Shown: piece after piece, positions 1 to 7,793 of the stretch
How the letters are laid out: the number at the start of each line of letters is the position of its first letter
Position numbering within the stretch: position 1 is the stretch's first letter
DNA from: a virus
Length of the DNA: 24,607 nt
Direction: 5' to 3' (one strand)
IMG/VR virus record: IMGVR_UViG_3300030329_001159
Location: 1-24,607 of that record
The notes under the pieces: generated by a model
The model's database searches: none
The model's input: only the letters and a program-made list of their open reading frames with translations
Told to the model about the DNA's origin: nothing
Made by a program: the position numbers and the translations under genes

Positions 1-1767
1 AAGTCTGAAGGTGTTACTGTAGATTATGTTGATCCAGCTAATTTAGTTTGGTCGCATACTGAATCACCTTATTTTGATGATATATATTATATTGGTGAAG
101 TAAAAAATATACCTATAAATGAAATAAAAAAGCAGTTTCCTAATTTAACTAATGAAGATTTAGAAGAAATAATTCAACAAGGTATACAGAAAAATTCTGT
201 AGGTAATGTAGGTATTGCTTACGAAGATGAATTAGACACCAACATTGTTCAAGTTTTATATTTTAATTATAAAACATATATGAACGAGGTATACAAAATT
301 AAAGAAACAGCAACGGGTGCATCAAAAATATTAATAAAAGACGATTCATTTAATCCACCAGCTGACGTGTATGATGCAAATTTTGAAAAAGTAGATCGTT
401 CAATAGAAGTATTATATGAGGGTGTATTAGTGGTTGGTACAAAAAAATTATTAAAATGGGAGTTAGCAAAGAATATGCTAAGACCTAAAAGTGATTATAC
501 TAAAGTTAAAATGAATTATTCTCTTTGTGCACCAAGGATGTATAAGGGAAAAATTGAATCATTAGTAAGTAGAATGACTAGTTTTGCTGATATGATACAA
601 TTAACTCATTTAAAATTACAACAAGTGTTATCAAGGATGGTACCAGATGGTGTATACTTAGACGCTGATGGTTTAGCAGAAGTTGATTTAGGTAATGGTA
701 CAAATTATAATCCACAAGAAGCATTAAACATGTTCTTTCAAACAGGTAGTGTTATTGGTAGATCATTAACGCAAGATGGTGATGGTAATCCTGGTAAAGT
801 ACCTATACAAGAAATACAAAGCGGTAGTGGTGGTGCTAAAATGCAATCATTAATTAGTTCATACAATTATTATCTACAAATGATGCGTGATGTAACTGGT
901 TTAAATGAAGCAAGAGACGGTAGTACCCCAGATAAAAACGCTTTAGTTGGTATACAAAAAATTGCAGCAGCAAACAGTAATACAGCTACAAGACATATTT
1001 TACAAAGTGGATTATATTTAACACATCAAATGGCTGAAGGTATATCACTTAGGGTTGCTGATATTATAGAATATTCACCAACTAGAGATGCTTTTATACA
1101 AGCAATTGGTTCACATAACGTTGGTAGTTTAGAAGAAATGTATAATTTACACTTATACGACTTTGGTATATTTATTGAATTAGCACCAGATGAAGAAGAA
1201 AAACAAATGCTTGAAAATAATATACAAGCAGCATTAGCTAAAAATAGTATTGAACTTGAAGATGCTATTGATGTGCGTGATGTTAAAAATTTAAAACTTG
1301 CTAATTCTTTGTTAAAATTAAGAAGAAAAAAGAAAATACAATTAGATCAACAAATGCAGCAACAAAATATACAAGCTCAAGCACAAGCAAATGCTCAAGC
1401 TCAACAGGTTGCAGCACAAGCTGAGGTTCAAAAAAATCAAGCAATAACACAACAAAAAGCTCAACTAGAAAGTATTGAGGCTCAAAATGATTTACAAAAA
1501 CTACAAGCTGAAGCACAATTGAAAAAAGATTTAATGAATCATGAGTTTCAAATTAACATGCGTTTAAGGCAAATGGAGATTGATGCGTTAAAACAAAAAG
1601 AAACAAATAAAGAAGATCGTAAAGATGAAAGAACTAGAATACAAGCATCTCAACAATCTGAATTAATTGATCAAAGAAAAACTGGTAAACCACCTAAAAG
1701 ATTTGAGTCAACAAGTAATGATATATTAAGTGGTGACTTTGATTTAGGTATGTTTGAACCGACATAA
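1..1767 (+). CDS. Portal protein, 5'-truncated (C-terminal 588 aa)
   Basis: The frame is open from the first base of the window, so the gene starts upstream; the ATG at 280 is internal and not a start. The first residues (KSEGVTVDYVDPANLVW, then DDIYYIGEV) resemble the portal proteins of crAss-like phages and related marine podoviruses, which form the dodecameric DNA gate at the capsid vertex. The last third, about nt 1320-1680, is a long Gln/Ala/Lys-rich helical or coiled-coil segment, followed by a short C-terminal tail (NDILSGDFDLGMFEPT). The position fits: it is the first gene of a head module, followed by a head protein, scaffold and capsid protein. Family assignment is from remembered signatures and gene order. 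A different neck or head structural protein is the main alternative. Confidence 0.8.
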   Translation, partial: KSEGVTVDYVDPANLVWSHTESPYFDDIYYIGEVKNIPINEIKKQFPNLTNEDLEEIIQQGIQKNSVGNVGIAYEDELDTNIVQVLYFNYKTYMNEVYKIKETATGASKILIKDDSFNPPADVYDANFEKVDRSIEVLYEGVLVVGTKKLLKWELAKNMLRPKSDYTKVKMNYSLCAPRMYKGKIESLVSRMTSFADMIQLTHLKLQQVLSRMVPDGVYLDADGLAEVDLGNGTNYNPQEALNMFFQTGSVIGRSLTQDGDGNPGKVPIQEIQSGSGGAKMQSLISSYNYYLQMMRDVTGLNEARDGSTPDKNALVGIQKIAAANSNTATRHILQSGLYLTHQMAEGISLRVADIIEYSPTRDAFIQAIGSHNVGSLEEMYNLHLYDFGIFIELAPDEEEKQMLENNIQAALAKNSIELEDAIDVRDVKNLKLANSLLKLRRKKKIQLDQQMQQQNIQAQAQANAQAQQVAAQAEVQKNQAITQQKAQLESIEAQNDLQKLQAEAQLKKDLMNHEFQINMRLRQMEIDALKQKETNKEDRKDERTRIQASQQSELIDQRKTGKPPKRFESTSNDILSGDFDLGMFEPT

Positions 1768-1796
1768 AATATGTTTAACAATAAATAAATACTAAA

Positions 1797-2153
1797 ATGG
1801 GACAAATAGTAACAAATGACTGGACTGGTAAAATCATGGGATCTGTTTTTACAACAGCTTCAAGTGATGCTATTAAACCTCCAACTGGCTGTGTGTTTAT
1901 AGCTATAACAGCTTTAACTGACACTGATTTTGATGCTTCTGGTGGTTTAGTTGCTGAAACAGCTACGGTATATGCTAATACTGAAGATGCGGCAAATGAT
2001 TTAGCTGCTGGTTCTGAAACAACAGAAGAAGGATCTGGTGGTGTTCAAATAACAAACACAAACTTAGATTTAAAATCTGGTATAACAATTTACGGTAGAT
2101 ATACTGAAATTGATGTAAATGCAGGACAAATTATAGCATACATAGGACAATAA
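1797..2153 (+). CDS. Small beta-rich head protein (decoration or head-fibre-like), unknown function
   Basis: This is a 118-aa protein rich in Thr, Ala, Gly and Asp, with alternating hydrophobic residues that suggest beta structure (for example GCVFIAITALTD and GITIYGRYTEIDVNAGQII). There is no signal peptide or membrane segment. It lies between portal and scaffold, the slot where crAss-like and related phages often carry a small head-decoration or auxiliary capsid protein, so a structural role is inferred. No catalytic motif is visible. The start at 1797 is chosen because an upstream ATG at 1771 runs into a stop after five codons. The leader is A/T-only with no Shine-Dalgarno sequence. Confidence 0.6.
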   Translation: MGQIVTNDWTGKIMGSVFTTASSDAIKPPTGCVFIAITALTDTDFDASGGLVAETATVYANTEDAANDLAAGSETTEEGSGGVQITNTNLDLKSGITIYGRYTEIDVNAGQIIAYIGQ

Positions 2154-2203
2154 GAAATTGTACGATAGTACATTATGTTTAATTAATTATATAATATTAT
2201 ATT

Positions 2204-3472
2204 ATGGCAAAAGTAAAAAAAGAAGAGGTGGCTAAAAAAACCACCGATGAAAATGTTGAGATAAAAGGAGCAACAAAAGAAGGTAAATTAAAAGTAAAAA
2301 AACCTTCATTAAGAAAAGTTGATTATGATAGTGAACCAATAAAGGTTGATTTATCAAAACCAATTGATACACCTGAGGAAGAGTCAAAAGAAGAACCTAA
2401 GGTGGAAGAAAAAGTAGAAGATCAACCTAAAGAAGAAAAAGATGATAAGGTTATTGATGAAGTTCAAGAAAAGGTGGAAGAAGAAAAGGTTGAAGAAAAA
2501 AAGGTTGAAGATAAAAAGGAAGAAACTGAACAACCAGTTTTGGAAGAAATTACAGAAGAAAAGACTGATGAGGCTGTTGAAGATAAAGTTGAAGAAGTTA
2601 AAGAAACAGTTGAAGAGGCTGTAGAAGAAGCTGAAAAAACCGGTGAAGACTTACCAGAAAATATTCAAAAAGTTATAGACTTTATGAATGAAACTGGTGG
2701 TGATCTTGATGACTATGTAAAATTAAATCAAGATTACAGCAAGTATGATGACATGTCTATATTACACGAATACTATAGACAAACAAAACCTCATCTAACT
2801 CAAGATGAAAGAAATTTTCTAATAGAAGATAGTTTTTCTTTTGATGAAGAAGTTGATGAGGAAAAAGATGTCAAGAGAAAGAAATTAGCGTTTAAAGAGC
2901 AAGTTGCCAACGCTAAAAACCACATGGACGGGTTAAAGTCCAAGTACTATGAAGAAATCAAATTGGGATCTAAGTTGGCTCCTGAGCAACAAAAAGCTAT
3001 TGATTTTTTTAATAGATACAACAAGGATAAGGCGGAAACTGATAAAGTAGCTAAAAAACAAAGATCTGTTTTTACAGAAAAAACAAATAATGTTTTTAAC
3101 GACAAATTCAAAGGTTTTGAATATAATGTTGGTGAAAAAAGATTTAGGTTTAATGTTAAAGATGTAAACGAAGTCAAAGAAACACAAAGCGATATTAATA
3201 ATTTTACCAAAAAATTTATGGATAAAAATAATCTTATTAATAATGCGGATGGTTATCATAAAGCTTTATTTACAGCTATGAACTCTGATGCTATTGCTAA
3301 TCATTTTTATGAACAAGGTAAAGCTGACGCAATAAAAGAAAGCATTGCCAAGTCTAAAAACATTGATATGGAACCAAGACAAAATCATGGTGAAGTAAAT
3401 GTTGGAGGATATAAAGTAAAAGCGATTAGCGGTGATGATTCCAACAAACTCCGATTTAAAATTAAAAAATAA
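2204..3472 (+). CDS. Capsid scaffolding-like protein
   Basis: This 422-aa protein lies directly before the major capsid gene. Residues 1 to about 150 are extremely Lys/Glu-rich, with repeated KVEEKVE-type runs, and are probably an extended charged helix or disordered. The rest is charged and largely helical (residues about 150-340), ending in a basic segment (NKLRFKIKK). There are no Cys, membrane or enzymatic motifs. High charge, helicity and position before the capsid gene are the usual marks of a phage scaffold, which guides prohead assembly and then leaves. The basic C-terminus would fit contact with the capsid protein. Codon use is the phage norm: 17 of 18 Phe codons are TTT. The Lys/Glu bias also creates spurious Lys-rich ORFs in other frames. 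Confidence 0.65.
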   Translation: MAKVKKEEVAKKTTDENVEIKGATKEGKLKVKKPSLRKVDYDSEPIKVDLSKPIDTPEEESKEEPKVEEKVEDQPKEEKDDKVIDEVQEKVEEEKVEEKKVEDKKEETEQPVLEEITEEKTDEAVEDKVEEVKETVEEAVEEAEKTGEDLPENIQKVIDFMNETGGDLDDYVKLNQDYSKYDDMSILHEYYRQTKPHLTQDERNFLIEDSFSFDEEVDEEKDVKRKKLAFKEQVANAKNHMDGLKSKYYEEIKLGSKLAPEQQKAIDFFNRYNKDKAETDKVAKKQRSVFTEKTNNVFNDKFKGFEYNVGEKRFRFNVKDVNEVKETQSDINNFTKKFMDKNNLINNADGYHKALFTAMNSDAIANHFYEQGKADAIKESIAKSKNIDMEPRQNHGEVNVGGYKVKAISGDDSNKLRFKIKK

Positions 3473-3498
3473 ATATAAACTTTAAAATTTAAAATAAA

Positions 3499-4944
3499 AT
3501 GGCAGCAATTAATCCGACCGCTGGATCGAATTTAAATTCAACCCCAGCGCCGAAAAAGCAAACCCTTTCTAGTAATTACATTGACTTTACGTCAAGTGAT
3601 ACTGAAGGTTGGGCACAACAGTATTTACCTGACATTATAGCAAAAGAAGCTGAGGTATTCGGTAACAGAACTATCTCTGGTTTCCTTTCACAAGTTGGGG
3701 CTGAAGAGCCTATGAGCGCTGACAGAGTAATCTGGTCAGAGCAAGGTAGATTACATCTATCTGTTTCAGGTGTATCTGTAGCAAACGCTGGTACTATTAC
3801 TGGTGCTACTGATCACGGAGTTAGAGTTGGTCAAACTATCGTATTATCTGATGGTGAGACTAATCCTACTATTACAAAATGTTACGTTTCTGTAGCTGAT
3901 TCAAGCGCAGGTACGTTAACTGCATTACCTTATTCTGTGGCAACTGTTGGAGCAGTTAGTGGTTTTGTTACTACTGATGATGACGCTTCAGCTAGATGTT
4001 CTTTCTTCGTTTATGGATCTGAATTCAAAAAAGGAGATAGTGGAATGAGTAACGCAGTAACACCTCAACACAAAACGCATGTGAACAAACCAATTATCAT
4101 CAAAGATAAATTTGAAGTTAGTGGTTCTGATGCAACTGCGATTGGTTGGGTTGAAATTTCAGGTGAAGAAGGTCAAAACGGTTACCTATGGTATTTGAAA
4201 GCTGAAGGTGATACAAGAGCTAGATTCACTGATTATTTAGAGATGGCATGTTTAGAAGGTGAACTTGGTGTACCTGGTTCTTCTACAGTAGACTCTTCAT
4301 TGAGTGGTGCAGGATCAGATTTTGGTACTGAAGGTTTATTCGCAGCTATCAACGATAGAGGTCATGTTACTTCTGGTATTAAAGGTACTAGTGCTTCAGA
4401 CGATTTAGGATCATTTGATAATATCCTTAAAAAGTTTGACGGACAAGGTGCTATAGAAGAAAACATGTTATACTGTAATAGAGCAGTATCTTTAGCTATT
4501 GATGATATGCTTGCATCTCAAAATTCTTATGGTGCAGGTGGTACTTCTTATGGGGTATTCAATAACGATGAGGATATGGCATTAAATTTAGGTTTCTCAG
4601 GTTTCAGAAGAGGTTCTTATGACTTCTACAAATCTGACTGGAAATATCTAAACGATGCTTCTTTAAGAGGTCAAGTTGACGGAGATTATGATGACGTAAG
4701 AGCAGTTATAATCCCAGCTGGTGTATCAAACGTTTACGATCAAGGTTTAGGTAAAAATATCAAAAGACCTTTCTTACACGTAAGATATAGAGCTTCTCAA
4801 ACTGATGATAGAAAAATGAAAACTTGGATCACTGGTTCAGTTGGTGGAAATATCACTTCTGATCTTGATGCAATGGAGGTACATTACCTATCAGAAAGAT
4901 GTTTAGTTGTTCAAGGAGCTAATAACTTCATGATCCTTAACTAA
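3499..4944 (+). CDS. Major capsid protein (HK97-type expected)
   Basis: This 481-aa protein directly follows the scaffold gene. The N-terminal region (LSSNYIDFTSSDTEGWAQQY, then PDIIAKEAEVFGNRTISGFL and VIWSEQGRLHLS) matches major capsid proteins of crAss-like and related uncultured marine phages as I remember them, and the length is usual for that group. It should self-assemble into the icosahedral shell. The codon use is unlike its neighbours: 13 of 19 Phe codons are TTC (the scaffold has 1 of 18), and ATC, AAC and TAC are frequent while ATA is scarce, as expected for the most abundant virion protein. A strong intrinsic terminator follows 15 bases after the stop. No prohead protease gene is visible in the window. 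Confidence 0.85.
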   Translation: MAAINPTAGSNLNSTPAPKKQTLSSNYIDFTSSDTEGWAQQYLPDIIAKEAEVFGNRTISGFLSQVGAEEPMSADRVIWSEQGRLHLSVSGVSVANAGTITGATDHGVRVGQTIVLSDGETNPTITKCYVSVADSSAGTLTALPYSVATVGAVSGFVTTDDDASARCSFFVYGSEFKKGDSGMSNAVTPQHKTHVNKPIIIKDKFEVSGSDATAIGWVEISGEEGQNGYLWYLKAEGDTRARFTDYLEMACLEGELGVPGSSTVDSSLSGAGSDFGTEGLFAAINDRGHVTSGIKGTSASDDLGSFDNILKKFDGQGAIEENMLYCNRAVSLAIDDMLASQNSYGAGGTSYGVFNNDEDMALNLGFSGFRRGSYDFYKSDWKYLNDASLRGQVDGDYDDVRAVIIPAGVSNVYDQGLGKNIKRPFLHVRYRASQTDDRKMKTWITGSVGGNITSDLDAMEVHYLSERCLVVQGANNFMILN

Positions 4945-4958
4945 TACATTATTATTAT

Positions 4959-5000
4959 AAAGAGTTAGGTGCTTCGGCACCTAGCCCTTTATTTTTTTTT
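4959..5000 (+). terminator. Rho-independent terminator after the capsid gene
   Basis: A perfect 7-bp stem (TAGGTGC / GCACCTA) is closed by a C(UUCG)G tetraloop, among the most stable RNA loops. The stem extends through a T-G wobble, a G-C pair, one A-C mismatch and an AAAG/CTTT helix. It is followed by A and nine T residues. It lies between the capsid stop at 4944 and the next start at 5023, the usual layout for an intrinsic terminator on the + strand. It would cap the highly expressed head transcript, with the downstream genes needing readthrough or a new promoter. Confidence 0.93.
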
Positions 5001-5022
5001 AATTATTTAATTATATTATATT

Positions 5023-5853
5023 ATGGCAAAAAAGAAGAAAAAAGAAGAGGCTGTATTTGACACAATTGATATTGCAAAATCTACAGCTAAAAAAGAAACT
5101 CCGGTTAAAACGGATGCAAAGGTAAGTAAAGATAATTGGGAAATCAAAGATCGTACTTATTATTTAAGAGATGGATTATCTCCATTAACATATACAATAA
5201 ATAGTAGAGGTATTTATTGGTTTGATGAAGAAAAAGGATATGAAAGAGAATTAAAGTATACAATGAATCAAAAAACTCCATTTGTTGATGAGTTTAAAGG
5301 TGATGCTATTCTTGGACATATTACTTTTAATGATGGTGTACTAAGTGTACCCAAAGAAAAACAAACACTACAAAAGTTGTTGTCTTTATATCACCCTCAA
5401 AAAGGTAGATTATTTAATGAATTTGATCCAGTTGAAACAGCTGTTGATGAACTTCAAGATATAGAGATTGAAATAGAAGCTTTAAATGTAGCTAAGAATT
5501 TAGATATAGATTTAGCTGAAGCAGTGTTAAGGGTTGAGCAAGGTAATAAAGTAAGTAACATGACATCTAAAGAAATAAAAAGAGATGTGTTACTTTATGC
5601 TAAGAATAATCCTAGTTTGTTTTTAGAATTAGCTAATGATGATAATGTTCAATTAAGAAACTTTGGTATAAAAGCTGTTGAGGCTGGATTACTAAAACTT
5701 TCTGCTGATAATAGAACATTTAATTGGGGTAGTAATAATAGAAAAATTATGACAGTTCCATTTGATGAACACCCATATTCTGCATTAGCAGCATTTTTCA
5801 AAACCGATGAAGGTTTAGAAATATATAAAAACATAGAAAAAAGATTACAATAA
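5023..5853 (+). CDS. Phage structural protein of unknown function (276 aa)
   Basis: I recognise this as the kind of protein found beside head genes in marine phages but cannot assign a role. The first 40 residues are Lys-rich and probably disordered (MAKKKKKEEAVFD). Residues about 42-120 look like a mixed beta domain (RTYYLRDGLSPLTYTINSRG). Residues 125-200 contain a helical segment starting KGRLFNEFDPVETAVDELQD. The C-terminal part has a folded feel (FDEHPYSALAAFFKTDEG). There is no membrane segment or catalytic signature. It sits between the capsid terminator and the ring proteins, so a head-completion, vertex or neck role is plausible but unproven. Its leader and first codons closely resemble those of the scaffold gene. 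Confidence 0.6.
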   Translation: MAKKKKKEEAVFDTIDIAKSTAKKETPVKTDAKVSKDNWEIKDRTYYLRDGLSPLTYTINSRGIYWFDEEKGYERELKYTMNQKTPFVDEFKGDAILGHITFNDGVLSVPKEKQTLQKLLSLYHPQKGRLFNEFDPVETAVDELQDIEIEIEALNVAKNLDIDLAEAVLRVEQGNKVSNMTSKEIKRDVLLYAKNNPSLFLELANDDNVQLRNFGIKAVEAGLLKLSADNRTFNWGSNNRKIMTVPFDEHPYSALAAFFKTDEGLEIYKNIEKRLQ

Positions 5854-5861
5854 TCAAACAC

Positions 5862-5902
5862 TTTATAGAGTAGTCATCTCTATGGGGTGACTACACTATA
5901 AA
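5862..5902. promoter_or_regulatory. Long intergenic inverted repeat / RNA hairpin
   Basis: Two 15-base arms (5862-5876 and 5888-5902) are complementary at 14 positions, with a single A-A mismatch, around an 11-base centre. The centre itself can pair as TCTC/GGGG, using wobbles, around a TAT loop, so a nearly continuous hairpin is possible. It occupies most of the 61-base gap between the 276-aa protein gene and the next start at 5915. No T tract follows on either strand, so it is not a classical terminator. An RNA-processing site, a stability element or a palindromic protein-binding site are the candidates. Confidence 0.7.
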
Positions 5903-5914
5903 TAAAAAGAAATT

Positions 5915-6652
5915 ATGGCAGTAAGTATAGATACGGTTTATCAAAGAGTTTTAGCAATAGCTAATAAAGAACAAAGGGGTTATTTAACACCTCAAGAATT
6001 TAATCTATTAGCTAATCAAGCTCAAATGGATATATTTGAACAATATTTTTACGATCTTAATCAATTTGGTAGAATTAAACGTAATAAAACAGAATATTCA
6101 GACATGGTTGATATTATTAACGAAAAGTTAAAACCATTTCAACAATGGAGAACAGTAATGTCTGTAAGTTCAGGTAGTGTTGGTACGTTAGCTACTGACT
6201 TACATAAACTTGGTAAGGTTGTTTTTACAGGTAGATCAGCAACTGGATCTGCAGCATCATCGTTTTTAACAGAAATAGAAGAAGTACAACCCAACGATTT
6301 AGCTATACTAGAAATGTCTCCACTCACAAGATCTACAGAAGAAAGACCTTATTTTGTTAGAAAAACAGCATCAACTATAGATTTATATCCAACATCAACT
6401 TTTGCTAGCTCGTCTGCTGTTAATTATAATTATATTAAAAAACCTACAGAAGCCGTTTGGGGTTATGTAGTTGTAAAAAATGAAGCATTACACGATTCAA
6501 ACTCAGCAACAGACTTTGAATTACATGCTTCTGAAGAAACTGAATTAGTTATAAAAATATTATCTTTGGCTGGAATAACCATAAAAGACCCAAGCTTATA
6601 TCAAGTTGGTGATAAAGAAGAAATAGAAAAAATACAACAAGAAAAATTATAA
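5915..6652 (+). CDS. Head-tail ring/connector-like protein (245 aa)
   Basis: The N-terminal segment (AVSIDTVYQRVLAIANKEQRG, then YLTPQEFNLLANQAQMDIFE) is one I associate with structural proteins of crAss-like and marine Bacteroidota phages encoded just before the adaptor gene. It begins helical (residues 1-50), has a Ser/Thr-rich beta middle (about 75-180) and ends in a helical, charged tail. No signal peptide or membrane segment is visible. Only four bases separate its stop from the start of the next gene, implying co-translation with the adaptor-like protein. It probably forms one of the stacked rings below the portal. Exact ring identity cannot be decided from sequence alone. Confidence 0.6.
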   Translation: MAVSIDTVYQRVLAIANKEQRGYLTPQEFNLLANQAQMDIFEQYFYDLNQFGRIKRNKTEYSDMVDIINEKLKPFQQWRTVMSVSSGSVGTLATDLHKLGKVVFTGRSATGSAASSFLTEIEEVQPNDLAILEMSPLTRSTEERPYFVRKTASTIDLYPTSTFASSSAVNYNYIKKPTEAVWGYVVVKNEALHDSNSATDFELHASEETELVIKILSLAGITIKDPSLYQVGDKEEIEKIQQEKL

Positions 6653-6656
6653 ATAA

Positions 6657-7787
6657 ATGGGATTACTAGGAACAACAACACAAGAGTCGTATTATAATTT
6701 AACACAATCATTTACCGGTAATGGTTCAACAACAGCGTTTACTTTAACAACGGCATATTTTGATCCTTTACCAACAGCTGAAACGCAATTTAACGTTTTT
6801 ATTAATGATATTCAAATATCAAGTTCTAATTATAGTTATTCATCACCTACATTAACATTTAGTTCTAGTGATGTTAATACTGATGTACAAGAAAGTGATG
6901 GTGCTCCTAAAAATGGATTAACAATAGTTGTTCAACAAACAGGTGTAGATGAAAAATTTGGTAATTATCAATTTATAAAACTAAAGGACATTATTAATAA
7001 CTTTTTAATCGCTTATGTAGGAGAGGATAAAATTATACCTCATGTAACTAGATCTACAGTTGCTTTTCACGCACAAAGAGCTTTACAAGAATTAAGTTAT
7101 GATACGTTTAAATCTATAAAATCACAAGAAATAGAAATCGCATCTAATTTAACAATGACATTACCACATGATTATGTGAATTATATTAAAGTTACTTGGT
7201 TAGAAAAAGCTGGTATAGAGCATATATTATATCCGGCAATAAAAACAAGTAATCCAACAGCGTTATTACAAGATTCAAATTACAATTATTTATTCGATGA
7301 ATCAACAGGTGCTTTATTAAGGGCAACAGATTCAAACACTTGGGAAAATTATAAAAATAATACTACCGAAGATGCTACTAACGATGTTAAAAACGATGAG
7401 ATAGTTAATGACTTAATTGTTGGCGGTAGATATGGGTTGGATCCACAACATTCACAGAATAATGGTAGTTTCTTTATAGATGAAAATAAAGGAAAAATAT
7501 ATTTTAGTTCAAACATGAACTCAAAAACAGTTACATTAAAATATGTAAGTGATAGTTTAGGAACTGATGATGAAATGAGGGCACATAAGTTTGCTGAAGA
7601 AGCAATGTATAAGTGGATAGCTCACGCGATATTATCAACAAGAATTAATGTTCCTGAATATATAGTTGCAAGATTTAAAAAAGAAAGATTTGCTGAAGTT
7701 AGAAAAGCTAAATTAAGATTATCAAATATTAAATTAGAAGAAATAACACAAGTAATGAGAGGCAAATCGAAACATATTAAACACTAG
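6657..7787 (+). CDS. Head-tail adaptor / ring protein (gp4-like), with an N-terminal beta domain
   Basis: The core from about residue 105 (KLKDIINNFLIAYVGEDKII, then AFHAQRALQELSYDTFKSIK and LPHDYVNYIKVTWLEKAGIE) resembles crAss-like ring or tail-tubular proteins, grouped functionally with P22 gp4 and T7 gp11-type adaptors. The helical C-terminus (EEAMYKWIAHAILSTRINVP) also fits. Residues 1 to about 100 form a different, Thr/Ser-rich beta unit (FTGNGSTTAFTLTTAYFD, FNVFINDIQIS) of a type common in phage fibre and decoration proteins, apparently fused to the front. It lies four bases after the preceding gene and six before the muzzle-like gene, so the three genes look translationally linked. 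Confidence 0.7.
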   Translation: MGLLGTTTQESYYNLTQSFTGNGSTTAFTLTTAYFDPLPTAETQFNVFINDIQISSSNYSYSSPTLTFSSSDVNTDVQESDGAPKNGLTIVVQQTGVDEKFGNYQFIKLKDIINNFLIAYVGEDKIIPHVTRSTVAFHAQRALQELSYDTFKSIKSQEIEIASNLTMTLPHDYVNYIKVTWLEKAGIEHILYPAIKTSNPTALLQDSNYNYLFDESTGALLRATDSNTWENYKNNTTEDATNDVKNDEIVNDLIVGGRYGLDPQHSQNNGSFFIDENKGKIYFSSNMNSKTVTLKYVSDSLGTDDEMRAHKFAEEAMYKWIAHAILSTRINVPEYIVARFKKERFAEVRKAKLRLSNIKLEEITQVMRGKSKHIKH

Positions 7788-7793
7788 TAGGAT

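Noticed and set aside
1345-1520. Tandem CAA/GCA-rich stretch in the portal gene as a DNA repeat array
   Set aside because: It is explained by Gln/Ala codons of a long coiled-coil segment. There is no exact repeating DNA unit.
2159-2172. Small TGTAC-GATA-GTACA hairpin before the scaffold gene
   Set aside because: It has only a 5-bp stem with no T tract and no conserved context, so it could easily occur by chance in this sequence.
2442-2624. 60-aa Lys-rich frame on the + strand inside the scaffold gene
   Set aside because: It arises from the GAA/AAA repeats of the scaffold read in another frame. No leader or independent coding signal is seen.
2933-3259. Overlapping minus-strand frames opposite the scaffold gene
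   Set aside because: Their Phe/Leu/Ser-rich peptides are the complement of Lys/Glu/Asn codons. They sit wholly inside a convincing + strand gene.
7789-7792. AGGA as a Shine-Dalgarno sequence for the giant tail gene
   Set aside because: It ends one base before the ATG, too close to position a ribosome in the usual way.
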